NCBI GenBank assembly: GCA_963711375.1
Contig: CAVQDV010000005.1
Coordinates: 1,054,001 to 1,118,000 of the forward strand
DNA from: CAVQDV01 sp963711375
GTDB lineage: Bacteria > Pseudomonadota > Gammaproteobacteria > Coxiellales > Coxiellaceae
Direction: 5' to 3'
DNA length: 64,000 bases
In this document: one piece after another, positions 36,471-45,871 of the stretch
Numbering within the stretch: position 1 is the stretch's first letter
Layout: the number at the start of each line of letters is the position of its first letter
Position numbers and translations under genes: made by a program
The notes under the pieces: model-generated
What the model was told of the DNA's origin: nothing
The model's database searches: none
What the model saw: only the letters and a program-made list of their open reading frames with translations

Positions 36471-36591
36471 GTGCGACTCCTTTTCGCGTATTTCAAGCAT
36501 GAAGAATACTTTGAAACACTGGCTTATTGCAATTGCTCTTGCACTGTAGCTCTGCTAGCATTGTCAATTATCTTTCATGGGGTTCCAATTT

Positions 36592-37434
36592 ATGCTTAAT
36601 CACAGTACACCAGAAAAATCCGAGCTTGGTAAAAAGACTCGCTATGATAGTCAATATAATGCCGAAAAACTTTTTCCTATTTCACGAAAAGGGAAACGCG
36701 ATGAGATTGGCATTTCAGGAAAACTCCCGTTTTCAGGCTTTGATGTATGGAATCATTATGAAGTTTCTTGGTTAAATGAGAAGGGCAAGCCGATTGTGGC
36801 GATGGCGGTAATTATTTATGGCTGCGATTCAGAGAATATTATTGAATCAAAATCAATGAAACTTTATTTTAATTCCTTTAATAATTCCAATTTTAAAAAT
36901 ATAGAAACAGTAGAAGCTATTATTAAGCGCGACCTGGAAGTACGCTTAAAAGCTTCTTTTGTTAGCATAAAGATTATCCCGCTCTCGAGTATTAAAGAGG
37001 AAAAACTACTGCCGAGATTAAGTGGTATTAACATCGATGAACTTGATATTGAATGTTCTGCTTATAATGTCGATGCTTCTTTTTTGAAAACTGAAAGTGA
37101 AATCGTTGAAGAAGTGTTGTATACGGATTTATTAAAATCAAATTGCTTGGTGACAGATCAACCCGATTGGTGCAGTGTGCAAATTGATTATAAAGGAAAG
37201 AAAATAAATCGTGAAGGCTTATTGCGCTACATTGTTTCTTTCCGTAATGACAATGAATTTCATGAACAATGCATGGAGAAGATTTTTGTGCATATTTTAA
37301 AATATTGTCAGCCTTCTGAATTAACAGTTTATGGGCGTTCTACGAGACGAGGTGGGATTGATATTAATTCAATTCGATCGACAAAAACGGTGGATCCGAA
37401 CTCTATCTTGAATGCTAGGCTTTGTCGTCAATAA
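36592..37434 (+). CDS. queF: NADPH-dependent preQ0 reductase (7-cyano-7-deazaguanine reductase)
   Basis: 280 aa, the long bimodular (YqcD/E. coli) form. It reduces preQ0 to preQ1 for queuosine in tRNA. ESKSMKLYFNSFN is the QueF signature; SNCLVTDQPDW holds the catalytic Cys, FHEQCMEKIF the conserved Glu region, and RSTRRGGIDINSIRS the C-terminal motif. The ATG at 36592 is preferred; an earlier ATG at 36577 adds five residues with no better ribosome-binding site. It is divergent from ugd. Confidence 0.93.
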   Translation: MLNHSTPEKSELGKKTRYDSQYNAEKLFPISRKGKRDEIGISGKLPFSGFDVWNHYEVSWLNEKGKPIVAMAVIIYGCDSENIIESKSMKLYFNSFNNSNFKNIETVEAIIKRDLEVRLKASFVSIKIIPLSSIKEEKLLPRLSGINIDELDIECSAYNVDASFLKTESEIVEEVLYTDLLKSNCLVTDQPDWCSVQIDYKGKKINREGLLRYIVSFRNDNEFHEQCMEKIFVHILKYCQPSELTVYGRSTRRGGIDINSIRSTKTVDPNSILNARLCRQ

Positions 37435-37532
37435 TACCCTGGTTTTTGCAAATTTTCCGGGCTTTCTTAATAAATCCTTAATTTTCATACGGTATAATGC
37501 ATTCATAAATTGCAAAGAGTGAGTCGGGGCCT

Positions 37533-39389
37533 ATGAATTTGAAAGAACTATTGGAGAAGCTGCGTGATGCTATCAATAAAGATAATTTGGCTGCTTTTAA
37601 AGAAATTTTTTCGGCCCTTGCCCGCAAAATACGCGAAGAAAACAAGACTCGTAAAATGGAGGGTCTTAAACCTTTCAACCTTAAAGATTTTGTAAACCGT
37701 GGGGACCCTTATTGTAGAGTTACTTTACTCGATCATGCTGCTTGCAGCGGGGCTGTTAGAATACTGGATTATTTATTTGACTTTGGATGGGCTGATGCTA
37801 ATGCGGAAAATGGGAATGGTGAACGCGCATTAGAGCTTGCTTGTTATTTGGGCCAAGAGGGCGCTGTAGACGTTTTTCTTGCCTATAAAGCCGAAGTTCA
37901 TCGAATCAGTAGCAGTGGGGCTTCTCCCCTCTCTGAGGCCTGCAGAAGGAATTATATATCGATTGTTAATACGCTTATGAATGCAGACCCCCATCCTCCA
38001 GCTTCTGTTTTGATTTATGCTCTGATAAAAGCCCTAACAGAAAGCCATCGCTATTTATTTCTTCGATTTCTGGAGACGGGGAAAAAATTGTTGGACTCAG
38101 ATTCTTTTGTTGAAATTTGTTCTACGGCGCTTCAGTGGACTTTTCAGAACAATGACCCCTCAATTGCTTTGAAACTTTTGGAGCTTGGCGCCAATCCGAA
38201 TGGTGAGGTAATGATAATACTTGGTGGGGGGATAAAAGTTATGTCTTTTCTCCAGTTGGAAATCTTAGTAAAAAATGAACTCGTAGCTAATGCTCTTATC
38301 GATAAGGGAGCCAATATTTCTCAACATGCATTTAGTAGGGATAATAATTTTCGTGATTTTCTTTCTTTCGCTTTTATGCGAGGTCTTTTGACCGTTCTTG
38401 AAAATCTCCTTGAGAAGGGCGCTTGTTTTAATTCCAAGGATCCGCTATCGCGAGAATTTGGCGGTGAAATCTTACTTCATTATATTGAGCAGGGAAATGA
38501 AATGATCGCGAATCGCCTCATTAAAGCCGGGGCAGATCTCAATGTTAGGGCTGGCTCTCTAGCGCCACTTTTCTTGGCATTGTGTTATCAGCATAAGGGT
38601 ATAGTAAAGGAACTTATGATTGGTGCTGCTAATGAGAACGCTTTCGCAGAATGCTACCTCAAATATCCTAAGATTTCGAAAGAGAAGCATGATAGTCTTG
38701 TGGAAAGTATAAAATTTGAAATTCAGAAAGAAGCCCGAGATTTTTTGAATGCAGGTATCAAGGAAATCAATGGCTTTAAAAGCGAAGCCGAAATCACAAA
38801 ATTATTTCAATCTTCTGTTCGACGTTCAGTTCTACCCTTAAGGAATTTAGTATTTGATTTTTGTGCTGGAAAAACACTGTTTAATCCCGACCAAGTAAAA
38901 TTATTTTTAAAAATAATGTACAACTTGATTCGGCCTGATAAGGGAATGGCGGAAATTCATTTTCATTTGGGATGCTGGTTATTTGGTAAGGGAAATGAAT
39001 TAGGCGTTTTATTTCTAGCTAAAGGGCAGGACTGCGAAGATGACAGAGCCCCGATGTTATTTTGTCAGGCGTATCGAAAACTCCTGGGACTTCCAAGCTC
39101 AAAAAAAGGGGATGAGTTGAGGCAAAATCTAGTCGAGCTTATCACGGCTCTCCCTGAGAAGGAGAAATGGCGGGTGGAGTTTGCAGCCAATAGAATAAAG
39201 GCCTTAGAATTTATGTTGCAGAGTCCAGAATGGTCTGTTGCTCCGGAAAAATTCTCGAAAAATTGTGTAGTCACTCACTCTCATCATCACATTTTTTTCT
39301 CATCAATAATGGCTGATGATCCATTAATGAAACCCAGTGCAAAGGAAGAATCGGATAGAAGCCGGCCTCGTAGCAAGAGTTTTGGGTAA
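37533..39389 (+). CDS. Ankyrin-repeat protein (618 aa), function unknown
   Basis: Ankyrin-type repeats cover about residues 60-370, for example LLDHAACSGAVRILDYLFDF, RALELACYLGQEGAVDVFLA, GASPLSEACRRNYISIVNTL and ILLHYIEQGNEMIANRLIKA. The C-terminal ~220 residues are unrecognised helical sequence, and the end carries a His-rich patch (THSHHHIFFS). There is no signal peptide. GTCGGGGCC precedes the ATG. It is one of four ankyrin-containing proteins in the window. Effector function is possible but unsupported by any visible secretion signal. Confidence 0.82.
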   Translation: MNLKELLEKLRDAINKDNLAAFKEIFSALARKIREENKTRKMEGLKPFNLKDFVNRGDPYCRVTLLDHAACSGAVRILDYLFDFGWADANAENGNGERALELACYLGQEGAVDVFLAYKAEVHRISSSGASPLSEACRRNYISIVNTLMNADPHPPASVLIYALIKALTESHRYLFLRFLETGKKLLDSDSFVEICSTALQWTFQNNDPSIALKLLELGANPNGEVMIILGGGIKVMSFLQLEILVKNELVANALIDKGANISQHAFSRDNNFRDFLSFAFMRGLLTVLENLLEKGACFNSKDPLSREFGGEILLHYIEQGNEMIANRLIKAGADLNVRAGSLAPLFLALCYQHKGIVKELMIGAANENAFAECYLKYPKISKEKHDSLVESIKFEIQKEARDFLNAGIKEINGFKSEAEITKLFQSSVRRSVLPLRNLVFDFCAGKTLFNPDQVKLFLKIMYNLIRPDKGMAEIHFHLGCWLFGKGNELGVLFLAKGQDCEDDRAPMLFCQAYRKLLGLPSSKKGDELRQNLVELITALPEKEKWRVEFAANRIKALEFMLQSPEWSVAPEKFSKNCVVTHSHHHIFFSSIMADDPLMKPSAKEESDRSRPRSKSFG

Positions 39390-39412
39390 ATCTAAAATCA
39401 AATTCGTCAATT

Positions 39413-40669
39413 TTATTTGCCATTTAATAGAGCTTTTGAGCCCTTGGCTTGTAATAATACCGCGCGGGTTTTATCGATGTCCGTTTTGGTTCGAGAAAGA
39501 TTTGTAAAGGCCTCTCTTAAGTCTACTAATTCCCCTTCAAGCGAAAAATAGCGTCTTTTTGCGACATTAAAGGCCTTGTTTGCTAGCACTAATTCTTGCG
39601 AAAGATTCGCTAAGCGCACTTCGGATGATTTAATAATTTCATCGTATTTTCCGTTGGATTCTGCGAGTAATTGTTTTTGGGCGTCCACTTCTTCTTCTTG
39701 TGCAATGGCTAGAGCTCGGGCTCGTTGAATTTCACGTCGAGTGTGTTCGTTAATGAGCGGCATTGTCACTCCGATTCCAAAGGCATAATTTTGCACTGGC
39801 ACTAAACGGGCCGTTTGCAAAGTACCGGCACTCGCATCCAGAACGACTTTTGGCAAATACTCCACTTTTTCGCGTGCTAATTTTGCCTGGGCTACTTCGT
39901 TGCCGACTATTGCGCGGCTGACCAAAGGACTAAAATGCAGGGTGCCATCAGAATTTTGCCACTTTGATAAACGCTGAGATAAAGCCGGGCAGGAAAAGCT
40001 CCCGGTTTTTACACCCATGATAATGGCTAATTCACGGGTCGATTCTTTTAAGCGTGCGGCATAAAATGCAGTAGCGGTTTTCGCCTCTTTGGTTTGTGCT
40101 TGTGATAAATAACCATCGACGATGGAACGTTGTCCCGTACGCACAAACTGCATGGCTTCTTTTGTAATGAGCGTAGATTCTTTGGCAAGATGTGACCAGG
40201 TATTACGCTGTGTTCTGAAACTTGCACAGTCATAATAAGTTTGCAGGGCCAGTTGTTTTATTTCGTATTGAGTGACCTTAGAATTTTCATGACTGTATTT
40301 CGCTTCATATCTGGCTACTTTAATATCGCGTTCGGTTCGCCCAAAATCTAAAAGCGTTTGTTGTGCTATTACACCTGCACTTAATTCTGAACGAAAAGGA
40401 GATCCCATAATGCCTTCAATTCCAAGTGCTCCATTGGAACCCGGAAATCCTGAGGTATTTATTGCTTCGGCATCGATGGTTGGAAAATAATTTGCTTCTG
40501 CAATATTTATTGATTTTTGGGCTGCTATTTCGCGCAATTGCGACTCATCTAAAAATCGACTATTTTTCTCGGCTAATTGCATTACTTTGCGAAGTGAAAT
40601 CGTACTATTCGCTACCGCGTCACACAGCGGAATTAACATTAAAAAAATAAAAATCCACTTTCTGTTCAT
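39413..40669 (-). CDS. TolC-family outer membrane efflux protein
   Basis: 418-aa outer membrane channel protein with a signal peptide (MNRKWIFIFLMLIPLCDAVA). Two long helical halves with repeated heptad-like sequence fit the TolC alpha-barrel, and SQAQTKEAKTATAFYAARLK is typical. The ATG at 40669 is chosen because it overlaps the RND pump stop in an ATGA junction and begins the signal peptide directly; the longer frame is rejected. It works with the RND pump encoded just upstream. Confidence 0.9.
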   Translation of the reverse strand: MNRKWIFIFLMLIPLCDAVANSTISLRKVMQLAEKNSRFLDESQLREIAAQKSINIAEANYFPTIDAEAINTSGFPGSNGALGIEGIMGSPFRSELSAGVIAQQTLLDFGRTERDIKVARYEAKYSHENSKVTQYEIKQLALQTYYDCASFRTQRNTWSHLAKESTLITKEAMQFVRTGQRSIVDGYLSQAQTKEAKTATAFYAARLKESTRELAIIMGVKTGSFSCPALSQRLSKWQNSDGTLHFSPLVSRAIVGNEVAQAKLAREKVEYLPKVVLDASAGTLQTARLVPVQNYAFGIGVTMPLINEHTRREIQRARALAIAQEEEVDAQKQLLAESNGKYDEIIKSSEVRLANLSQELVLANKAFNVAKRRYFSLEGELVDLREAFTNLSRTKTDIDKTRAVLLQAKGSKALLNGK

Positions 40670-43600
40670 TCGGGCACATCCATTTTTTGATGTAAATTTC
40701 TCCCTAAAAAACAATAAAGCGTTGGCACCACAAACAAGGTTAGGAGGGTTGAAACAAATTGCCCCCCTATTACCGCTCTTCCTAAAGGAATATTCGCCTC
40801 AGCGCCATGGCCAATTCCGATGGCCATTGGAATTAATCCCAAAATAGCAGATAGTGAAGTCATAATAATCGGACGCAGCCGTGCTTGTGCACCCGCTACA
40901 ATTCCAGTTTCAAAATGCGTGTTTAATCGAATATGGTGAGAAATAAATTCAATAAGCAGCACGCCGTTTGCCACGCTGATACCCACCATAAAAATCGCTC
41001 CAATTGCGGCTTGAATGCTGAAATAGGTGTTCGTCAATAAAAACATAAAAACAATTCCGATTAATCCCAAGGGCACCGACATCAGAATAATGGATGGCAG
41101 TAAAAAAGAACGAAATTGTATGACTAAAATTAAATACACTAAAACGGCAGCGAGAACAAAGCCACCGCCCATTAAACCGACTGCACTTTTCATCGTGGCA
41201 ATTTCTCCGCGAATCGTGGCGGAATAGGATTTTGGCATCGGAGTATTTTTAAGAATTTTATAAACATCATTGGATAATCCACCAATATCGCGATCTTGTG
41301 CATCTAAATAAATATCAATCACTGGCTGATAATTCACATGATTAATTTCAGTGGGTGTTTTCTTTTCACCAATGGTAGCAATTCGATTCAGTGGGACCGT
41401 GCGATTTTTTCCCTGACCCTGTATTGGGATTTCGCTAAATTGGTCGAAGCTTGAAATATGCTCTTCTGCAAATTGCACACCCATTGGATAATCAATTCCC
41501 GTTTTAGGATCTATCCAAATACTCTTGGAATCAAAAGTAGTACTCCCAGTAACCGCACTTACGACATTTTTGATGACATCATCGGTGGTAACGCCGAGCG
41601 TCATAGCGACTTGACGATTCACCGCTACATTAAGGGTGGGTGAATCGAAACGCTCTTGAATTCGTACATCCACGGCGCCTTTTAATTTCTGAATTTCTGG
41701 AAAAATGTGTTGTGCAAGTTTATAACATTCTTTGAGATCTGGCCCCTCGATTTGAACATTGATCGGGGTTTTCGCGCCCTCATTAATGGCAGAGGTTAAC
41801 AGACCACCCAGTTGAAATCCAATTTCGACTTTTGGAAATTCTTTTTTCATGTGTTCGCGTATTTTTTTTGCATAATATTGTGTGGTGTGAACGCGATCAT
41901 GCTTAAGCTCTACATTAAAAAAAACATCCTGAGTGCCTGTGTTGGGTGTGAATGCAGCGGGATATCCATAAGAAACTCCCGCATTGCTGATGATCATGCT
42001 GAGATCTTTGGGCAGAATCCATTCTCGTAATTTTTTATCGATGACATTTGCAAATTCTGCCGTTTTTTCAATGCGGGTGCCCGAGTTTAAACGCAGTTGC
42101 AAAATAAAGTTTCCAGCATCGGCGCGTGGAAATAATTCTGTGCCTATTTTGGGTGCTAATAACATGGCGGTTACAAATAATAAAATGGCCGACGTTAAAA
42201 CAATTTTTCGATAATATAAGCATTTTAAAAGCAGTTTTCCATATAAAACGGTAAGCAGATGTATGACATGGTGAGTCCAAACAAAAAAGGGATGCATGCC
42301 ATGCTTGGCCTGCAAACAATAGGACGCGAAGAGGGGCATGACGGTCATCCCCACGAGATAGGAACCCACCATTGCAAAAATAACGGCTAAGGCTAAAGCG
42401 AAAAAAAGAATATTAACAATTCCCGTTAAAAATACCACTGGAAAAAATACGACAAGCGTGGCAAGGGTTGAGGCAAGCACTGGCATTGAAACTTCGGATG
42501 CCCCTTCAAGAGCCGCTTCTTTTAAGCTTCTACCGGACTCTATTTTTTTATTAATATTTTCTAAGACCACGATAGAATTATCAAGGAGCACACCAATAGA
42601 AAGTGCTAAGCCCCCCAGCGTCATGGCGTTGATAGTTTGCCCCGCAACTTTTAGCCCGATCAGCGCGATAATAATCGACAAAGGCAGCGAAAGAAGAATC
42701 CCCAAACTGGCTCTGGGATTTCCCAAAAAAAGGAAAATCATTAAGGCCGCGAGCGCGCCTCCTATTAAGGCTTCTTCAGTTATGCTAGAAATAGCATGAC
42801 GAATGAAAATAGATTGATCGGCCACGAGCGTTAATTTTACTCCATGCAAACGATCTTGGAGTTTGGCTATAGCCACTTTGGTTTCATCAACAACGCTTAA
42901 TGAATTTCCGCCCGGTTGTCGATAAATAGGAACATAAACGCGTTCTTTTCCGTCTATCATGACGATATTCGTTTGGATTTGTCCGGAATCTTCTGCGTGA
43001 CCCACATCTTTGAGATAAACCGGAACTCCATATTCCGCTCGCAAGGGGAAATTATTCATGTCAGAAATTTTATCAATTTCGCCATTGCTGATGATTTGGT
43101 AGTCGAAATTGCCAATTTTAACGTCTCCGCTTGGGATAAAGGTGCTTAATTTTGAAAAGGGCTCCAATACACCTAAGGGAGAAAAATTATATTCGCGTAA
43201 CTTTTTTGGATCGAGATAAATAATCACCTCTCTTTGTGTGCCGCCCATTACCGTGGGCGCCATTGCACCTGGCACGGCTTGAACGGCATTGCGCACTTGA
43301 TATCGAGCTACGTCATAGGTTTTTTCGATGCTGTTATCGCTATCAACGGCGACTAAGGCTAATGGGATGGCCGCCATTGGATCGAATGGGAGGATGAGGG
43401 GCGGTTGTGTGCCAGGAGGTAAATGCCCAAGCATGGACATGACCAAGGCTGTGGTTTGAGAAACAGCAGAGTTAAGATCGCTGTTCGAGCCAAAAAAGTT
43501 TTTTACGATGCTCACGCCGACTAAAGATTCAGATTCTTGATGATTTACTCCAATGGCTTGACCGGTATAACGTTCAAAGCGGGCTGTTAAGTTTTTTTCG

Positions 43601-43806
43601 ACATTTTCAACGGGCATCCCGGCATAAAAAGAAAGGATTTGCACGGCAGGTTGATTTCCAGCAGGTAGCAAATCTTTAGGCAATTTGTAGATTGCCATAA
43701 CGCCAAAGATAATGAGTAATAAGCAAATGACGATAATAAAATGCGGATTTTGAATCGCGCTTGAAACAAGCTTGTTTGCTTTTATGGGCTTATTTTCTGG
43801 TTCCAT
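40666..43806 (-). CDS. RND efflux pump inner-membrane subunit
   Basis: 1046 aa, standard length for AcrB/CzcA-type RND pumps. A first transmembrane helix near residues 22-42 is followed by a periplasmic porter domain, then a helix group with GGLALSIGVLLDNSIVVLEN, the helix 4 proton-relay region. Here the relay reads LLDNSIV, with one Asp instead of the AcrB pair. A second porter and helix group follow the same layout. The substrate is unknown. It is cotranscribed with the TolC-like gene (ATGA overlap). A membrane-fusion adaptor, normally upstream, is missing from the operon. A family A element lies 14 bp before the start codon. Confidence 0.92.
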   Translation of the reverse strand: MEPENKPIKANKLVSSAIQNPHFIIVICLLLIIFGVMAIYKLPKDLLPAGNQPAVQILSFYAGMPVENVEKNLTARFERYTGQAIGVNHQESESLVGVSIVKNFFGSNSDLNSAVSQTTALVMSMLGHLPPGTQPPLILPFDPMAAIPLALVAVDSDNSIEKTYDVARYQVRNAVQAVPGAMAPTVMGGTQREVIIYLDPKKLREYNFSPLGVLEPFSKLSTFIPSGDVKIGNFDYQIISNGEIDKISDMNNFPLRAEYGVPVYLKDVGHAEDSGQIQTNIVMIDGKERVYVPIYRQPGGNSLSVVDETKVAIAKLQDRLHGVKLTLVADQSIFIRHAISSITEEALIGGALAALMIFLFLGNPRASLGILLSLPLSIIIALIGLKVAGQTINAMTLGGLALSIGVLLDNSIVVLENINKKIESGRSLKEAALEGASEVSMPVLASTLATLVVFFPVVFLTGIVNILFFALALAVIFAMVGSYLVGMTVMPLFASYCLQAKHGMHPFFVWTHHVIHLLTVLYGKLLLKCLYYRKIVLTSAILLFVTAMLLAPKIGTELFPRADAGNFILQLRLNSGTRIEKTAEFANVIDKKLREWILPKDLSMIISNAGVSYGYPAAFTPNTGTQDVFFNVELKHDRVHTTQYYAKKIREHMKKEFPKVEIGFQLGGLLTSAINEGAKTPINVQIEGPDLKECYKLAQHIFPEIQKLKGAVDVRIQERFDSPTLNVAVNRQVAMTLGVTTDDVIKNVVSAVTGSTTFDSKSIWIDPKTGIDYPMGVQFAEEHISSFDQFSEIPIQGQGKNRTVPLNRIATIGEKKTPTEINHVNYQPVIDIYLDAQDRDIGGLSNDVYKILKNTPMPKSYSATIRGEIATMKSAVGLMGGGFVLAAVLVYLILVIQFRSFLLPSIILMSVPLGLIGIVFMFLLTNTYFSIQAAIGAIFMVGISVANGVLLIEFISHHIRLNTHFETGIVAGAQARLRPIIMTSLSAILGLIPMAIGIGHGAEANIPLGRAVIGGQFVSTLLTLFVVPTLYCFLGRNLHQKMDVPE

Positions 43807-43820
43807 AGAAAATCATCTTC

Positions 43821-43939
43821 CATGAGTTCCCGCTTTGCAGGTACTCCTTCCCGGTTTTAACGTTGGCGCCCAGGGTGTCTTGCTCCCCCTGGGAACTCCG
43901 CGCTTTTAGCAGCATCCCCCGTTAAAGCGGGAGATCCTG
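43821..43939 (+). mobile_element. Family A MITE-like element, 119 bp, at the RND pump ribosome-binding site
   Basis: A 119-bp short form with perfect 9-bp duplications ATCATCTTC at 43812-43820 and 43940-43948. Read on the coding strand the duplication is GAAGATGAT, which forms part of the ribosome-binding region (GGAAG) of the RND gene. The terminal palindromes are partly degenerate (CATGAGTTCCCGC and GCGGGAGATCCTG). The insertion separated the RND gene from whatever lay upstream. Confidence 0.85.
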
Positions 43940-44041
43940 ATCATCTTCCTGAAATTCAAGAGACCATTTTATCATACACGCAATAAAATCTCTAAATCAG
44001 ACTCATTTCATCTTGTAACACTCTTTCTTTGAGTATAAACC

Positions 44042-44659
44042 TTAACCCAAGTCCATTTCCAAGGCGCAATCAATGGCTGAAACCAGTTGAATAAAATGCA
44101 CATAAACTTTAATCAAAAATCCTGGGGCAGTTAGAATAAATGCAAGCGTTAATAAATTCGAGTGATACCAGTGCATTAAATAAAAAACGCCAAAACAAAG
44201 GTCATAGGAAAGACAGCTTAAATACAAAAAGGGTCTACTAGAATAATAAAGCTTAAAAATAGCATTATTCGAGTGCTCACTTATTTTATGATTCTCATTC
44301 TTGCTCATTCCTAGATAGTGCAAATGCGCAAAGTGGCTTGCCAAATCGAGAAACAATAAACTGAGAAATAATACCCTTAAATCTGGATATAGGATGGAAA
44401 GTCCAAGCACATAACAGGTTGTATATAAACGGTCTAGCATGAAGTCAAAGATTGCCCCAGTTTTTGAGGTTTGATTTAATTTCCTCGCTAAAAAACCATC
44501 GAGTGCATCAAGATTGGCTCCAATGAAAATGAATAAAACCGTAATGAGCCCCCATTTGAGACACGTGGCGATCGCAAGGAATAAGCACAGCACACGAATA
44601 TAAATAATAATATTAGGTGCATTGAGTAGAATGGATTTTTTTGAAGAAGTAGTTGCCAA
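44042..44659 (-). CDS. CDP-alcohol phosphatidyltransferase, eukaryotic-type phosphatidylinositol synthase
   Basis: 205-aa membrane enzyme. The catalytic pattern D-x2-DG-x2-AR-x8-G-x3-D-x3-D is exact at D51, D54-G55, A58-R59, G68, D72 and D76. Beyond the motif, features match my memory of animal CDIPT: LNQTSKTGA after the AR, LDLASHFAHLH, HKISEHSNN and KLYYSSRPFLY. Ordinary bacterial PgsA or Pss lack these. It probably makes phosphatidylinositol from CDP-diacylglycerol and inositol. The inositol-3-phosphate synthase gene is two genes upstream in the same orientation, with the CPBP gene between. Horizontal acquisition from a eukaryote is an inference. Confidence 0.82.
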   Translation of the reverse strand: MATTSSKKSILLNAPNIIIYIRVLCLFLAIATCLKWGLITVLFIFIGANLDALDGFLARKLNQTSKTGAIFDFMLDRLYTTCYVLGLSILYPDLRVLFLSLLFLDLASHFAHLHYLGMSKNENHKISEHSNNAIFKLYYSSRPFLYLSCLSYDLCFGVFYLMHWYHSNLLTLAFILTAPGFLIKVYVHFIQLVSAIDCALEMDLG

Positions 44660-44672
44660 ATCACGAATCCTT

Positions 44673-45854
44673 TTATGTGGAAGCCTGAATAACCATGCTT
44701 TGAATTCCTAAAACAAAGAGCATCCAAAAACCAATTAACATATGAGAAAAAATCGGGGCGATTAAACTATTTGTTCGAAAATAAATCCAACCCCATACCA
44801 CTCCTCCTCCAAAAGCCAATAAGGCGAAAACAGCCGAAAATTCCAAATGTATGGTGGCAAATAAAAGATTTGAAACTAGAATGGAAAAAAATATCCTATG
44901 TTTTCCAAGTAAAAAATTTTGTAATAAACTCTGCAATCCACCCCGAAAAATACACTCCTGTATTGGAGCAGAAAAAAAAATATACATACCGGCCATAAAT
45001 AGAATAATCCCATTGCTCGCGCCTTTCATTGCAACCGATTGGCCCATGCTAAACAAAGACAAGGAGTGAAACGCAGGAACATAAATAATTGCCATCCATT
45101 TTGCCAGGGTGCAAAAAATGAGAATGGGTAAAGTATATAAAAAAGAGGTGAGTAAAGCCCCTCGCCAATTATGAAGCGTGAAACCGAAAAAACTTTTAGG
45201 ATATCCACTATTTCTCATCCCAAACAGCAATAAAATCAGCAAAAATAATAAGGCGGGCATAGTAAACCAAACCCCGACACCAGCACGGTGTATCGATTTT
45301 GTTACTATATTAAGGGCAAACGTGAACGAGACTAACAGTATGAAAATGCTCACGATAAAACGGCCAGTCATCGCTTGTAGCTTCGTGCTGGCTAATTCTT
45401 TTTCCAAAGCTTCAACAGCAGTTTCATTAGTGTTATAAAGATGCGCCGTAAGGCGATTGGAGAGATTTCCTGATATAAGTGCACTCACCAATGGATCTTT
45501 GAGTGCAGTTTGAAGATCCTCTACATTTAATTTAAGCATGGACGAATCGCCCAAAGATCTAACTGAGGCCGCTCTCGTTTTGCCCCCCAATAAGGCTAGT
45601 TCACCAACTGTATCGCCCTTAGAAAGCACATTTAAGCGTATTTCTTCTTTTTTCCCTTTCTTTATAATTTCAACGGACCCACTATGAATAACATAGAAGG
45701 TTTGGCCGACTTCGCCTTCCTTCATTAAAAATTCACCAGATTTAAATTGAACCTCTTTAGTAAGAGCGGTCACTTTTAAGATTTGCTCTTCGGATAAGCC
45801 ACGAAAAAGGGGGTTAGTTCTTATGGAATCAAAGACAGTTTGTTGTTGGCTCAT
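44673..45854 (-). CDS. Cyclic-nucleotide-binding domain fused to CPBP intramembrane protease
   Basis: 393 aa. Residues ~10-130 form a cNMP-binding domain with the phosphate cassette GELALLGGKTRAAS (84-97). After a linker come about eight hydrophobic segments with CPBP (Abi/Rce1-type) motifs: QE300-CIFR304-GG, F-ATIH336 and S-H371. The first Glu of the usual EExxxR is Gln (Q299). CPBP proteins include prenyl-protein proteases and bacteriocin-immunity proteins. A nucleotide sensor joined to one is unusual. It lies 13 bp upstream of the phosphatidylinositol synthase gene, so the two are probably cotranscribed with ino1. Confidence 0.83.
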   Translation of the reverse strand: MSQQQTVFDSIRTNPLFRGLSEEQILKVTALTKEVQFKSGEFLMKEGEVGQTFYVIHSGSVEIIKKGKKEEIRLNVLSKGDTVGELALLGGKTRAASVRSLGDSSMLKLNVEDLQTALKDPLVSALISGNLSNRLTAHLYNTNETAVEALEKELASTKLQAMTGRFIVSIFILLVSFTFALNIVTKSIHRAGVGVWFTMPALLFLLILLLFGMRNSGYPKSFFGFTLHNWRGALLTSFLYTLPILIFCTLAKWMAIIYVPAFHSLSLFSMGQSVAMKGASNGIILFMAGMYIFFSAPIQECIFRGGLQSLLQNFLLGKHRIFFSILVSNLLFATIHLEFSAVFALLAFGGGVVWGWIYFRTNSLIAPIFSHMLIGFWMLFVLGIQSMVIQAST

Positions 45855-45871
45855 TAATATTAACCTCGTGC

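Noticed and set aside
42458..42799. 113-aa open frame antisense to the RND pump
   Set aside because: A mirror of conserved pump codons, with no domain and no ribosome-binding support.
43821..43939. Family A palindromes as ordinary rho-independent terminators
   Set aside because: They lack a following T-run as a rule, have fixed ends and carry target duplications; a terminator effect may be secondary.
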